NCBI GenBank assembly: GCA_002049455.2
Contig: KV918784.1
Location: 248,001 to 312,000, forward strand
DNA from: Porphyra umbilicalis
Taxonomy: Eukaryota > Rhodophyta > Bangiophyceae > Bangiales > Bangiaceae
DNA length: 64,000 bases
Direction of reading: 5' to 3'
Shown here: piece by piece, positions 11,601 through 22,500 of the stretch
Layout: each line of letters opens with the position of its first letter
Numbering within the stretch: the first letter of the stretch is position 1
Made by a program: the position numbers and the translations under genes
Notes under the pieces: model-generated
The model's input: only the letters and a program-made list of their open reading frames with translations
Database searches by the model: none
What the model was told of the DNA's origin: nothing

Positions 11601-11992
11601 GCCGACCGCCCCGAACGCCCGAACAGCAGCCTCGTCCGCACCCACAGCGACAGGAAGAGCACACCCCGCCGCACGACCGACACCCTCACCGCCGGCACCC
11701 TGGTCTTCCCCCGCCGCCCCCCCGGCCGGGACACACACGCTGACCCCCCCCCCGAGGGTGGAAGGCCGTCAGACGGCGCCGCCGCCAGACCGACCCCCGT
11801 AGGGGCCGCGGCGACAAGGGGACGCAGGCCCCCCGACGCGAAACCGCCATCAGGGGCGTCCCCCGCCGAAAAAAGCACACGAGCATGCCGGGGGGGAGGG
11901 GGGAAAGACAGTCTCCCCGGTCCCCCGGGCGGGGAGCAAACAGCAGGCTCCCCAGGGGCGGGCGGGCGCGCAACCTACTCTCTCACTCCCAT
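8635..11992 (-). pseudogene. LINE D ORF1 (RNA-binding-type protein, frameshifted)
   Basis: Homologue of B ORF1. The ATG at 11992 corresponds to B 26080. The conserved core reads LETVYVSGVSRDVRQHHLRA near 10600-10560, followed by a Ser/Thr-rich array near 9400-9600 and a basic C-terminus ending KGRHE. Two frame changes coincide with runs of C/G near 11745 and 9490-9505. The core is compatible with an RRM-like fold, but that is inference. Confidence 0.75.
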
Positions 11993-12020
11993 ACGGGCGG
12001 GTGGTGGTGGCGCGTTGCTA

Positions 12021-12272
12021 GTGTCTATTCCCCTGAGGGGATCATTTGATCCTCTGAGGATCAATTGATCCTCATATGAGGCAGCTCAAAAAAGAACCTT
12101 CCTGACGTCCGTTCTGTTTTTTTTCGATACAGGCGAACGCAGCGTGCCCGTCTTACCCGTCGGACTGTTCAAGGGCACCGGAGGGCACAAAAACGTGCAC
12201 GGCAAGGAAGAAAGATTCCTTTTTTTCGCGTAAGTAGGATCAATTGATCCTCAAGATCAGGGGAATAGACAC
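12021..12272. mobile_element. Tc1/mariner-type MITE (TA target) in LINE D
   Basis: A perfect 16-bp inverted repeat GTGTCTATTCCCCTGA bounds a 252-bp unit flanked by TA on both sides (12019-12020, 12273-12274). Copy B shows the uninterrupted target (TTGCAAGACCCGG near 26104). Palindromic GGATCAATTGATCC motifs lie just inside each end. It is too short to encode a transposase. Confidence 0.88.
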
Positions 12273-12377
12273 TAGACCCGGCGGCGGTCACAAACGCGGG
12301 GACGCGATTGGACTGGATTGCGCAAATTCCGCGATCCAGTAATTCCAATCGCGCCCCCGGCGTCGGCAGCTTGCTCA

Positions 12378-12927
12378 GGCCCGGTCTACACGGCGAGCGA
12401 CGTGAACGTGATTCGGCACCAATATGAACATAAGTCCGCCAAAAAGCACGTGATGTGGCCCCGTCTTTCTTCACGGCACGCACGAACACACTGTGCCAGA
12501 AGTTTATGGTCAGATCTGGCAGATCGTATCGTGGTGACAACGACGCAGCGAGAGCTACGCGGCTGCACCGAGCAGGCGTCTCTCGAGAACTGACGGGTCT
12601 CCCATTTCTTGATCCGAGTGGTGCAGTCGTGAGGAGCCTTCTCGTCCAATCATTCCTGCGAAAGCTAAAAGACGCAACTGACACATTCCTTTCCAAACAC
12701 GTTCACGTGCGCGAGATATTAAAAAAAATCTCGCGCACGTGAACGTGTTCGGCTTGAATGCGCCGAATGAGCCTGTTTCGGCTCGTAAGTCTTTTGTGTG
12801 CGGGATCGCACGGTCGGCCGGATTGGGTCTAAAAGTATTAGCGTGATTGGGGTGTGATTGGAACGAAGCGCTCCCATTGGCTAGCAGGTGTCTGAGCACG
12901 CCGTACACGCGCCGTGTAGACTGGGCC
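12378..12927. mobile_element. Harbinger-like MITE (3-bp target TCA) in LINE D
   Basis: A 550-bp unit has ends GGCCCGGTCTACACGGCG and the complement of GGCCCAGTCTACACGGCG (17 of 18 match), flanked by TCA on both sides. Copy B has the empty site (TTGCTCACCAGATCC near 26210). The 3-bp TSD and GGCCC ends fit the PIF/Harbinger superfamily, although TWA targets are more usual there. No intact transposase is seen. Confidence 0.82.
12696..12749. repeat. perfect 21-bp hairpin inside the Harbinger-like MITE
   Basis: Arms at 12696-12716 and 12729-12749 are exact reverse complements and contain CACGTTCACGTGCGCGAG; the 12-base loop is A-rich. It could form a strong stem in RNA or single-stranded DNA. Confidence 0.85.
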
Positions 12928-13273
12928 TCACCAGATCCAGCACCGCCGCCACAGCGGTCCCCGCCGCCACCACCTGTGCCCCCCCCCCGCCATCACACTC
13001 GCCCCCCCCCCTCCCTCCAACCGCACAAACAAAGAGTCTCGATGCCCCTCGTCCCCGATCCGCCCAACAACTCCCGCGCCGCCGCCGCCCTGGCGCCCTC
13101 GCGCGCCGCCCCGTCGTCCTCCCCCGCCGCTGGCCCCAAAAGCCCCCCACCGCCCCGATCTCCACCCACACGCCCCCCCAACGCTCCAAAGGAAGCGCAA
13201 GGGTGGCGGGGACGTCCCCCCGCCCCGCTGCACGGCCAAAGCGAGCCCTACCACCCGCAAAAGCGAGCTAGTA

Positions 13274-13351
13274 CTCTCCCACCGGGAATTGAACCCGGGT
13301 CTCCCGCGTGACAGGCGGGCATACTCAATGTTTGACTAGGACCACTGTACT
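13274..13351 (-). repeat. tRNA-Asp(GUC)-like 5' end of LINE D
   Basis: On the minus strand this reads AGTACAGTGGT, then a 15-nt insertion, then a normal D-stem 3' side, anticodon arm with GTC (CCTGTCACGCGGG), T-arm (CCGGGTTCAATTCCCGG) and 3' acceptor strand TGGGAGA. Box B (GGTTCAATTCC) and most of box A are recognisable. The 5' acceptor strand (expected TCTCCCA) is absent and replaced by the 3' end of copy C, so a functional tRNA is unlikely. Confidence 0.85.
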
Positions 13352-13352
13352 A

Positions 13353-13378
13353 GTTTATCACCCAGGCCGGAGATAAAC
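13353..13378 (-). terminator. 3'-terminal hairpin of LINE C
   Basis: A 7-bp perfect stem GTTTATC/GATAAAC around a GC-rich loop ends the element. The same hairpin ends copy A at 26637-26662. It may be the 3' structure recognised by the reverse transcriptase or an RNA end signal; this is inferred from its terminal, conserved position. Confidence 0.5.
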
Positions 13379-13414
13379 TCTCCCTAACCAACTCCGCCGG
13401 GGGCCAAAGCCCCC

Positions 13415-16400
13415 CTAGTCACCAACCCTCCCCGCAACGTGAACCGCACCCAAAGGTCCACCCGCAACCGAATTCTCACCCACCACCGAAATCCCAAAGC
13501 ACCGGCTGTAGCCAACGGATACAGCCCGGGCGTGGGACCGCCACAACGCCACAGATATGCGGCGAAGCAGCGTCGCGCGGACGTCCGATCGGTCGGGACC
13601 CACGAGGGAGTCCCGCAGCCACCGCCAGGTGACTGGTCCGATCCGCCAAAACGCCTCCCACACCAACGGCGTGAAGGTGTGGGTGGTGGCGGGCAGGGCG
13701 CCGTCGTACTTGGAAGCCTTCAAGGCCTCCCGCGCCACAGCCGCCGCAGCCCGCAGGGGGGCAAGGGCGGCCATCGCCACAGTGGCGTCGGTGAAGGGCG
13801 CCGATACCGACGCATCCCCCTTCACCACGACGCCCGAAGCGATATGCGTCGCGCGCTAGTCCGGGCGCAGTGCCCCTAGGTCGCGCGACAAGACCGCCTC
13901 CACCTGCACGTCCGTCCACGACGGCGAAGCCCGCAGAGCCTCCGCCACCAGGTGCACCAAATGGTGGTGCAACCTGGTGTGCAGGCTGGTCTGCTCGCCG
14001 CACGCCGACAGGAAGTGCCGCCCGTCGGCGTCGGCGCCGCTGCCGCAGCGGCACAGCGGCGCCGGCGGCACCGACCGCGGCGGGGCGCCAAGCCACAGAC
14101 GCACCGCCGTACGCATGGCCGCGCCGGGGATGAACGTCCCCGTCACCCCCGGCGTCGGCAGTGCCAACAGCCACAGCGCGGCCCCGCCGCCCTGGCACGC
14201 CGCCATGCCCGCGCGCCGCCAGAGCGACAGCTCGGCGTAAATGCGCGCCCGGCCAGCGGCGTGCGCGGGGCGCGACAGGTCCCGCTGCGACGCCCGCGCC
14301 TCCCCCTCCAGCAAGGATTGCCACGTTGGTGGCGAGTACGGCGCCGGGCTGTGTTGCCCGTCGGCGTGTGCGTTGGTCGCACCGGCGCCGTACTCCGAGT
14401 CGGGCGGGGGGGGGGGGCAAGCGAGTCCGCGCCCGCAGTGGGCGCCGCGTTCAGGACGCCGCGCGCGTGCGACCACAGCGTGCCGGTGTCCGGCGCAACG
14501 CTGCGGGACTTTGGGCGTCCAACATGTCCAACAGGCCACGTGGGAGGGTGCCAACGCCAGGCGGGTCGGGCGGCGGGGACGGCGCGGGTGGCCAGGTGGG
14601 ATGCGGCGTGTCGAGATCCGCCGGGTTTGCCGAAGGGGGGTACTCGACCACACCGTTCGGCCCCCAGAACCACACCCCGCTGGCGGGTGGGGCAGCGCCC
14701 GCGGCCGCCACCGCCGCACCCCCCACGCCCGGCGCGGAAGCGGGGGGGGCGGCGGCACCCCCCCCTCCAGCAGCACCACCAGCTGCCGCAGGCTGCGACG
14801 TCGACCGCGCCCCCGCTGCGGCGGCACCAGCCGCTTCCCCCGTCGCAGGAGGCCCGCTGCTGCCGGCCGCGTCGGGCGCTCCAACCGCCTCTAGGGGCCC
14901 GCCGTCCGCTGCCACTTGCGGTAAGGCGAGCAGGCCGTCGGCCGTTGCGCGAAGGGCGGGGGAGTAGGCTGCCCCCGCCCGCAACGCGTCGACGCGCGAC
15001 GCCAGCGCCGCGGCGGGGGCGATTAGCGCCCGCCATCCGATGCCCAGGCCGCCCGTGGCCGGCTGCAGCGCCGCGATCTCCAGCCCCGCCTGCTTGACGG
15101 CGGGGCTTTCACGTGCGTCAAACAGCAGCTGGCCGAAAACGGCCTGCGAGTCGGCGTCCACCGTCGCCGCCAGCCGCGCGCCGACCACCAAGGGCAAGGC
15201 CCGCAGCTAATAACTGGCCCGCGGGCCAGCGCACAGGCGCAGCAGCAACAGCTGCGCCTGCAGTTCGGCGAGGGGCAGCGCCGCGATAGCAGCGACGGGC
15301 TCGCGGTGCTGCGCCGCCACCGCGTCCACACCCGCGGACACAAAGTCGTCGTCGCCGAGGGGGACAGAGAACTGCACCACCCCCTTGGCAGACCAGCCCC
15401 CCATTTACCCCGCCGGCGCCGCTGCCCCCGCCGGCGACCAGCCGACGCACTTGGCAGGGGCGAGCTCAGCGTCGATCGCCGACGTCACCCTTGCCGCATC
15501 CGTCATCACCGCGGCGAGCACCTCCGGCGGCCCCGCCGCGACCACGTCGTCGTGGAACGCGCGCACGAGGGCGCCGGAGTGCGTCGCCCGCAGCCGCGCC
15601 AGCACCAGCCAAAGTGCAGCGGCGTGGAGCAGCGGGCCGAGCGGGTCGCCCTGTTGGGCGCCCCGCTCAGCCGGCAGGCAAAGCCGCGACGGCTGGGGCG
15701 GGGGGAGCGGCGCGGGTGAGTCGCCCTCGTCCCCGCTGTTGTCCCCATCCGGCGCCTCCGGCGCGGCGTCGTCGCCCGACGCCGAGCCATAGACGGACGG
15801 CGCCATCTCCCCGCCGTTCATCGCCTTCATGTACGGCGCGACAGCGGGGAGGGCACGCGTCAGCACGGCCTCGGCCGCCGGCCGAGACACGAGGTTGAAG
15901 GCGTTGCGGTAGTCGTACTGACCTACCGCATGCGCGGGATGAAGGGCCACGTGGGCGCCCAGCTCGTGGAGTAGGCACTCGCACGCGCTTGACACCCCCA
16001 CCCCGAGCTGCGCCGGCGCGAACAGCTCCGCTGCCGCCGTCCGCACCGTCGCCGCCAACGCCGACGCCGCCAGCTTGCGCAGCGTCTCGGGCATGCCGAT
16101 AGGCCGAAGCCCCGGCAGCCGGTCCTCCGCCACCCCACCTGGCTTGGTGAGGTGGAGAAGGTCGGCGCCCGCAAGGGCGTGCGTAGCGACCGCCGGCACA
16201 CGCGACACGAGCGCGTCCCCCGCAAGCAGCTGCAACACGGCGACGAGCGCGTCCTGACCGACCGCCGAGAGCGCCCACAGGTGCTCGGGGCGGAGACCTC
16301 ACGGACCCGTCGCCGCCGCGCGGGGGGCGGAGCGGATGGCCACCCCCACCGCCTCCCGTGGCACCCGCCGCGGCACCGTCGGGCGGTCGCCAAAGTCCGC

Positions 16401-17673
16401 CGCCGACGCCAACTCGGCAGCGAACTCGGCCTCGACAGTAGCCGTCGTCGCCGTCGCGGAGGCGGCGGGGGGGAAGGGGCCGCGGGCTTTGGCCCAGACC
16501 GCGGCGGTCTGGGGCGCGGGCGGAGCCGCGCACAAGGTGCGCGCCGCGTCGCTCAGGCGCCCCGCACGCACAAGGCGAAGCGCATGCCGCTGCGACGGGG
16601 TGGCCCGCACGGAACCCTGGCCGTCGTGGTGGCTGGCCGCGGGCGAGGTCGCCACCGGCCGCGCCCACCTCGCCCGCTAGATCCCCGCGTTGCGGTCGGC
16701 GAGCGCGGCGACAAAGTCGCCACGCAGCACCGCGGCGGCGCGGTTGGCGTGGGAGAGCGGAGGGCGCGGCCGGTCCGGCGCGTCGGCTGGCGCACGTACA
16801 GGGGCGTGCAGCAGCAGCGAGGGCATCAGACAGAGCCACAGCCACGCCTTGCCGTGCTCGGGCCGGCGGCGTACGCAGTTGAGGGCGTCCGCCGCCAGCG
16901 CGCCCCACGCACCACACAGTGCAGTCGGCACGGTTTGGTCGTGCGCGCCCCGGACACCACAAGTGGCGCCCAGTCCGACGCCGCAGGGGCCACGCGCAGC
17001 AGAAACGCGTCGCGCGCAGCGACCCAGGCGGCACGGTCAACCTCACAGAGGGCGGCCGCATCGCCCGGGTCGGGCACCGCCCCGCCCCCGGCAGGCCCCG
17101 CCGCCGTCGCCGCACCCGCGGCAGGTGCGGCGACTGCGGCGGCCGCAGCAGCCATCGCCGCACGCGTGGCAGCCGCCCGCTGCTTGCGGGGGTTGCCGTC
17201 GCAGAGCGCCTCGTGGGCGCTCAGCGAGCTGCGGCCGCGGCGCCGCGACGTGCAGTACGCCCGCTGGCAGTAACGGCACCCCCCCCCCCGTCCGGAAGCA
17301 CAACAGTGCAATCCCGGGCGGAGCACCTCGCAAGACCCCCCTTCGCCACCGCCGCGCCCGCCGCACCACCGGCACCGTCCCCCGCAACGCCCGCAGGGCC
17401 CACCGAGTCGCCCGCCGCGTCACCCGCCGCCGCACTGACTGCTGCCGCCGCCGCTGCCACCGCTGCATTGCCGCTACCGCAGGCCGCCCCAGCCGCGCCA
17501 CCACCCGCCGCCGAGCCGCCACCATCACCGGCAGGCCCGGCCGCCGCTTCACCCCCGGGTGGCGCACCCGCCGAAGCGGGGTGGCCACTCCCTCCTCCAG
17601 CGGACGCGGGCGCGGTGGTTCTGGACACCGCGCCCTCGCCCGCACCCGCGCCAGCCACAGGGTAGTCACTCAT
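13415..17673 (-). pseudogene. LINE C ORF2 (RT and RLE endonuclease), multiple lesions
   Basis: The ATG at 17673 overlaps the ORF1 stop as ATGAGTGA. Recognisable pieces in order are: finger CRYC...HEALC (near 17270-17200), RT region with QYDYRNAFN, RGAQQGDPLGPLL and AFHDD (about 15930-15550), a Pro-rich linker, the C-terminal zinc motif CRCG...GRHFLSAC (near 14050-13990) and RPD of the RLE nuclease followed by a TAG at about 13856. The frame resumes with GDASVSAPFTDATVAMAAL. Several frame changes and stops separate the pieces. The gene is dead, but the zinc His is preserved here while copy A has Tyr. Confidence 0.85.
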
Positions 17674-19540
17674 GGCGACCTTTGTTGCTGACGCGGGCCG
17701 CCGAACCCGGCCGATAAGGCCCGGGCGTGACGGGGGTTGAGTGCGGCTGCAAGCGTGCCACCTCAGCACGCGCGGCAGCCCCGGCAGGCGTCGCCGCTGC
17801 GGCCGCCGACCTGGTGGTGGGCGGGCCGAGCAGGCGGCGGCGCTTGGCAGAGGCCGGCGACGCCGCCGGCGACATGGAGCGCGGTGACGGGGCCGCGTGG
17901 GCCGGGCGGGTGCGCGCGCCGGCAGCGCGGGCAGGCGACCGCTTCGGCGCGCCCGCATGCGCACCCGCGGGCACGCAGGGCGGTCGCCGCGACGGCACGC
18001 GCGGGCTGAAGACCGGCGTCCTGTCGTTGCTGGCCGTGGCGCCAGTGTCCGCAGCGCCACGGTTGCGAGCGCGGCGCGCAGATGGAAGCGCGACCGCAGC
18101 GGCTGCCACCGCGTCCGCGATTGCGGCCGCTTTGCGCGGCCGTGACGGCGAAGGCGGAGCGGGCAACCCCCCCGCCGCCGACGCGCCCAATGTGGACGCG
18201 GCGGCGGCAGTGAGGGCGCGGCGCCGGCGACTGCAACAGCCAGGCGTGCCGGTGGCCGGCGGCAGCCGGAACGGGACCGGCGACACGGGAGCAACGGGCC
18301 GAGCGGCAAGCAGCGGCAGCAGCAGCGCGCCGCGGCCGCCGCCCGGCGACAACGGCGACGCAGGCGGCGCCACGAGCGCCGCAGGCGTGCGCCGCGACGG
18401 CGGCGAGGCCGGCGTTGGCGGTGGCACGGCTGCGGCCGCAACAGCGGAAGACGGCAGGGCGCGCGTCCCACCGCGCGCCGGAGGCACGGGCGTGGGCGAC
18501 GGGGGCGGTGCCGCCGAGGCCGACGTGGCCCAGTCGGCCGCTGCCGCGACACGCACCCCGACCGAGTTCTGTGCCGGTGAGGCGCGCGTGTGCGCCGCGA
18601 GCGACTCGGCAGCGTCGGCGGGAGAGGCCCCGGCCGCGGCAGCGATCGAATCTGCCGCGGCGGGGGCGGCGACGACAATCCGCTCCATCGTCGTCGCCGC
18701 CGTCCCCATCGCGCCGCCAAAATGCCACTCGGCGGGCGGCGAGAACGGCCGCCGATCCGCATTGGATTGGCCGGCGGGATTCCCCCCCGCCACGCCAACC
18801 AGAACCGGCGCGCGGCTGACAGCGCCCGACTGCCGGGCCGTTACGCGAGCGGCGGCACCGGGCAGTCGTGCCGCAGCTGGACTGGCAGCCGCGGTGGCGC
18901 CCGCCCGCCCCCGCGGATGCGCGGCAAGCCGGCCCCGGACGTGCGCCTCCAGGGCTTGGCGCACGGGGAGGCGCAGCGCGTCACGCCGGGGCAGCTGCGC
19001 CAGCTTGTCCAGCAGCCGCTGGCGGCAGAACCCCGCCGACACCTCCGCCGCGCGCTCGCCGCCGCCCAGCGCGCGGCGCCGAGCTGGGCCAAGCAGTGCT
19101 GGCGACCACGGGTCGACGCCGGGGAGGACACGCAACACCGTCGCTGCGTGTTCCCGGCCCGCCGCCGCCACAAACGCGGGGACCGCAGCGGCGACCAAAG
19201 TTACCTCGGTCGCCGCGCCGCAGCGGTCGACGTCCACAAGGGCATGGACAGCGACCCCCGTGACTTCCGCCAGCAGCGCCCGAAGGCGGTGCTGGCGGAT
19301 GTCCCGTGACACCCCCGAGACGTACAACGTCTCGAGGGTGAGCAGCGGGGGCGGCCGCCGGCGGCCGTGCGCTAGCTGCGCCGCCGCGCCGGCCGCGCAC
19401 GCGTCCGCTTCTCCGCCCCGGACCGCCATCCACCCCCGCGCCGCACCACAGTCCTCCCCTCCGGGGCTGCCGGCCTCCCGGCAGGCGCGTCCGCGTCGGT
19501 ACCGGCGGCCAAGGCGCCGGCAGAGGGCGGGGGCGCCCAC
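17666..19540 (-). pseudogene. LINE C ORF1, 5' truncated, fused behind copy B ORF2
   Basis: Open for 624 codons and ending RVSNKGRHE at a stop that overlaps the ORF2 ATG. The conserved core LETLYVSGVSRDIRQHRLRA lies near 19340-19280. The N-terminal 30 or so residues are antisense-free overlap with the tail of copy B ORF2 in another frame, so the start at 19540 is not the original one. Compared with B ORF1 it lacks about 400 N-terminal residues and the Ser/Thr array, showing that this is the other subfamily. Intact from core to stop. Confidence 0.75.
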
Positions 19541-22500
19541 AGGCCGGCGTGGGCTCGGCTCACAGCGTGAGCCTGCTGGGCGTCCAGCAGCGCCAGCAGG
19601 CTCTGCCGGAGCGCCACTGCCCTTGGCGGGTCAGGCGTAGGGCCGGCATGCGAGGGCGGTGCGGCCGACGGGGGGGGCGGCGGATCCAGGTCTGCCGCGA
19701 CTGGGGGCGGGGGAAACTCGATCGCGCCCCCCGGCCCCCAAAACCACACCCCACCGGCCGGTGGCGCGGCGGCGGAGGCACCCCCCGCCGCGGCCTCCAC
19801 TGCACCAGATGGCCCTCTCCGGGAAGCGGCCTCGGCCCCACCCCCGGGCGGACCCCCAGGCACTCGGGACCCCGCCGCCGCATCGGACGCGGCCGGCGGT
19901 GTCGCCGAGGAGGCAGCCTCGGCCACCCCCTCAGCAGCGCCGCCGGACACAGACGGCCGCGCAGCAGTCGGCCCCGCCGCGGCCACCGCCGCTGGCGACG
20001 GGCGCCCCACAGGCGGGCCATCGCCGTCGCCGCCCGCGTCCAGGGGCCCACCGTCCGCAGCCGTGCACGGCACGGCGCGCAAGCCGTCCGCGACGGCGCG
20101 CAGCGCGGGCGAGTACGCCGCCCCCGCCCGCAGCGCGTCGACACGAGACGCCAGCGCGGCGGCGGGCACGACGCGCGTGCGCCCGCCGATCCCGAGCCCG
20201 CCCATGGAGGTCGGCAGCGCCGCACGGGCCAGCGCCACCTGCTTGACGGCGGCGCTGTCCCGCGCGTCGAACAGAAGACGCGCCAGGACGGACTGGGCGT
20301 CAGCGTCGACGGCCGCAGCGAGGCGCGCACCGGCCGCCAAAGGCAGCGCGCGGAGCCAGTAGTTGGCCCGCGGCCCGGCGCACAGGCGCAGCAGCAGCAG
20401 CTGCGCCTGCAGCTCGGTGGGGGGGAGGGCCGCGATGGCGGTGACCAACTCGCGGTGCTCGGCCGCCACTGCGTTGACCCCCGCCGACACAAAGTCGGCG
20501 CCGCCGAGGGGCACAGAAAACTGCACCACCCCCTCGGCGGCCCAGCCACCCGTCCACCCTGCTGGCGCCGGCGCCCCCGCCGGCGACCAGCCGACACACT
20601 TGGTGGGGGCGAGGTCGGCGTCGACCGCCGCCCCCACCGACGCCGCGTCGGCCATCACGGCGCCGAGCACCGCCGGCGGCCCCAGCGCCACCACGTCGTC
20701 GTGGAAGGCGCGGATCAGGGCGCCGGGGTGCGCGGCCCGCAGCCGCCGCAGAACCAGCCAAAGCGCGGTGGCATGCAGCAGCGGGCCGAGCGGGTCGCCC
20801 TGCTGGGCGCCACGCTCGGCGGGCAGCCGCAGTCGCGTCGGCGGCGGGGGAGGGAGACGATCCTCCCCGTTGGCGTCGGCGTCGTCGTCGTCGACGAGCG
20901 GCGGCGCGACGTCGCCGTCGACGCCGGCCGCCGCCCATGCGTACACCGCCGGCGCCGCGTCCCCATTGTACAGCGTCGCAAGAAGCGGTGCGACGACAGG
21001 GAGGGCGCGCGACAGCACCGCCATGGCGGCGGCGCGCGACACCAAGTTAAAGGCGTTGCGGTAGTCCAGTTGGACTACCGCATGCCCGGGGTGGTAGGCC
21101 AGGTGGGCTTCCATTTCGTGGAGCAGACGCTCACACGCGCTGGAAACCCCCACCCCGAGCTGCGCCGGCGACAGCAGCTCCGCCGCCGCCACCCGCACCG
21201 TCGCCGCCAGCGCAGACGCCGCCAGTTTGCGCAGAGTTTCGGGCATCCCGATCGGCCGAAGCCCCGGGAGCCCGTCACCCCCGACCCCCCCCGGCTTTGT
21301 CAGCAGGAGAAGGTCGGCGCCCGCCAGGGCGTGCGCAGCCACCGCCGGCAGGCGCGATCCGACGGCTTCGCCGACCAGCAGGTCGACGACGCCGACGAGC
21401 GCGTCCTGCCCGGCCGCCGACAGCGCCCACAGGTGCTCGGAGCGCAGGCCGGATGGGCCCGGCGCTGCACCGCGCGGCGCTGACCGGATCGCGGCTACCA
21501 CGGCGTCGCGCGACACCCGCCGCGGCACGGACGGGCGGTCGCCAAAGTCGGCAGCCGCCGCCAGCTCCGCGGCGAACTCCGCCTCGACCGTCGCGGTGGT
21601 GGCGGAGGCCGACGACGCCGGCGGGAACAAGCCGCGCGCCTTATCCCAAATCGCAGAGGTCTGGGGGGCGGGCGGCTCGGCCCGCAGCGCGCGGGCGGCG
21701 GCGCTGAGCCGGCCCTCGCGGACGAGGCGCAGCGCGCGGCGCTGCGATGAGGACGGCTGCGCCGCGCGCTGCCCCGCCCGCCGCGCTACCGCCGGTCGCT
21801 CGCCGACCGGCCGCCGCCACCCGGGCCGCCACACGCCGGCGTTGCGGTCAGCGAGCGCGGCGATAAAGTCGCCGCGCAGTACCACCGCGGCACGCTCGGC
21901 GTGCAGCAGCGGCGGACGCGGCCGATCGGGCGCGTCGGCTGGCGCGCGCGCGGGGGAGTGCAACAGCAGCGAAGGAAGTAGCAACAGCCACAACCACGCG
22001 CGTGCGTGCTCAGGGTCGCGTCGGACCCAGTCCAAGGCGTCCGCCGCGAGCACCCGCCACGCCCCGAGCAGCGCGGACGGCACGTGTTTGGCCGTGCGCG
22101 CCCCAGACGCCACCAGTGGCGCCCAGTCCGCGTCCGCCGGGGCGACGCGCTGCAGAAATGCAGAACGCGCCGCCACCCAGGCGCTGTGGTCGGCCGCAAA
22201 AAGGTCGGCTGCGTCAGCCGCGTCGTCGGCGGGCGCGGCCGCACCAGCCGCCGCCGGCGCGGGAGCAGCGCGCGAGCGCTGGCGCCGCGGGTTGCCCCGG
22301 CAGAGGGCCTCGTGGGCAGAGAGGGAGCTCCGGCCACGGGGCCCGCGCGCCGAGCGGTATGCCCGCTGGCACCAGCGGCACCCCGCCACCCCGTACAGAG
22401 CGGCCGCCGACGGCGGCAGGTCCTCCTCCCCCACGACGTGGGCGCGCGCCAGGTGCTCGTAGCCCCGCTTCGACCGCACGCCGTCTGGCAGCACGACGTT

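Larger units (their letters stand above)
7490..13351 (-). mobile_element. R2-type non-LTR retrotransposon, copy D (3' truncated, two MITE insertions)
   Basis: Read on the minus strand: tRNA-Asp-like 5' end (13351-13274), long 5' region, ORF1 (about 11992-8635) and ORF2 (8642 to the truncation at 7490). It belongs to the same subfamily as copy B (ORF2 starts MSDTHGTDAGAGEG). Two MITEs sit in the 5' region. The reverse transcriptase domain lies beyond the truncation and is missing. Confidence 0.85.
13352..19449 (-). mobile_element. R2-type non-LTR retrotransposon, copy C (5' truncated)
   Basis: This copy holds a truncated ORF1 (to 17666), a heavily broken ORF2 (17673-13415) and a 3' end with the hairpin GTTTATC/GATAAAC (13353-13378) directly against the tRNA-like start of copy D. 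It is the same subfamily as A. The 5' border with copy B lies somewhere in 19380-19540; I set it arbitrarily at 19449. Confidence 0.8.

Noticed and set aside
19549-21483. 644-codon plus-strand frame and similar long plus-strand frames over the LINE array
   Set aside because: They are antisense to LINE ORF1 or ORF2 with clear domains on the minus strand; long shadow frames are expected at this GC content.
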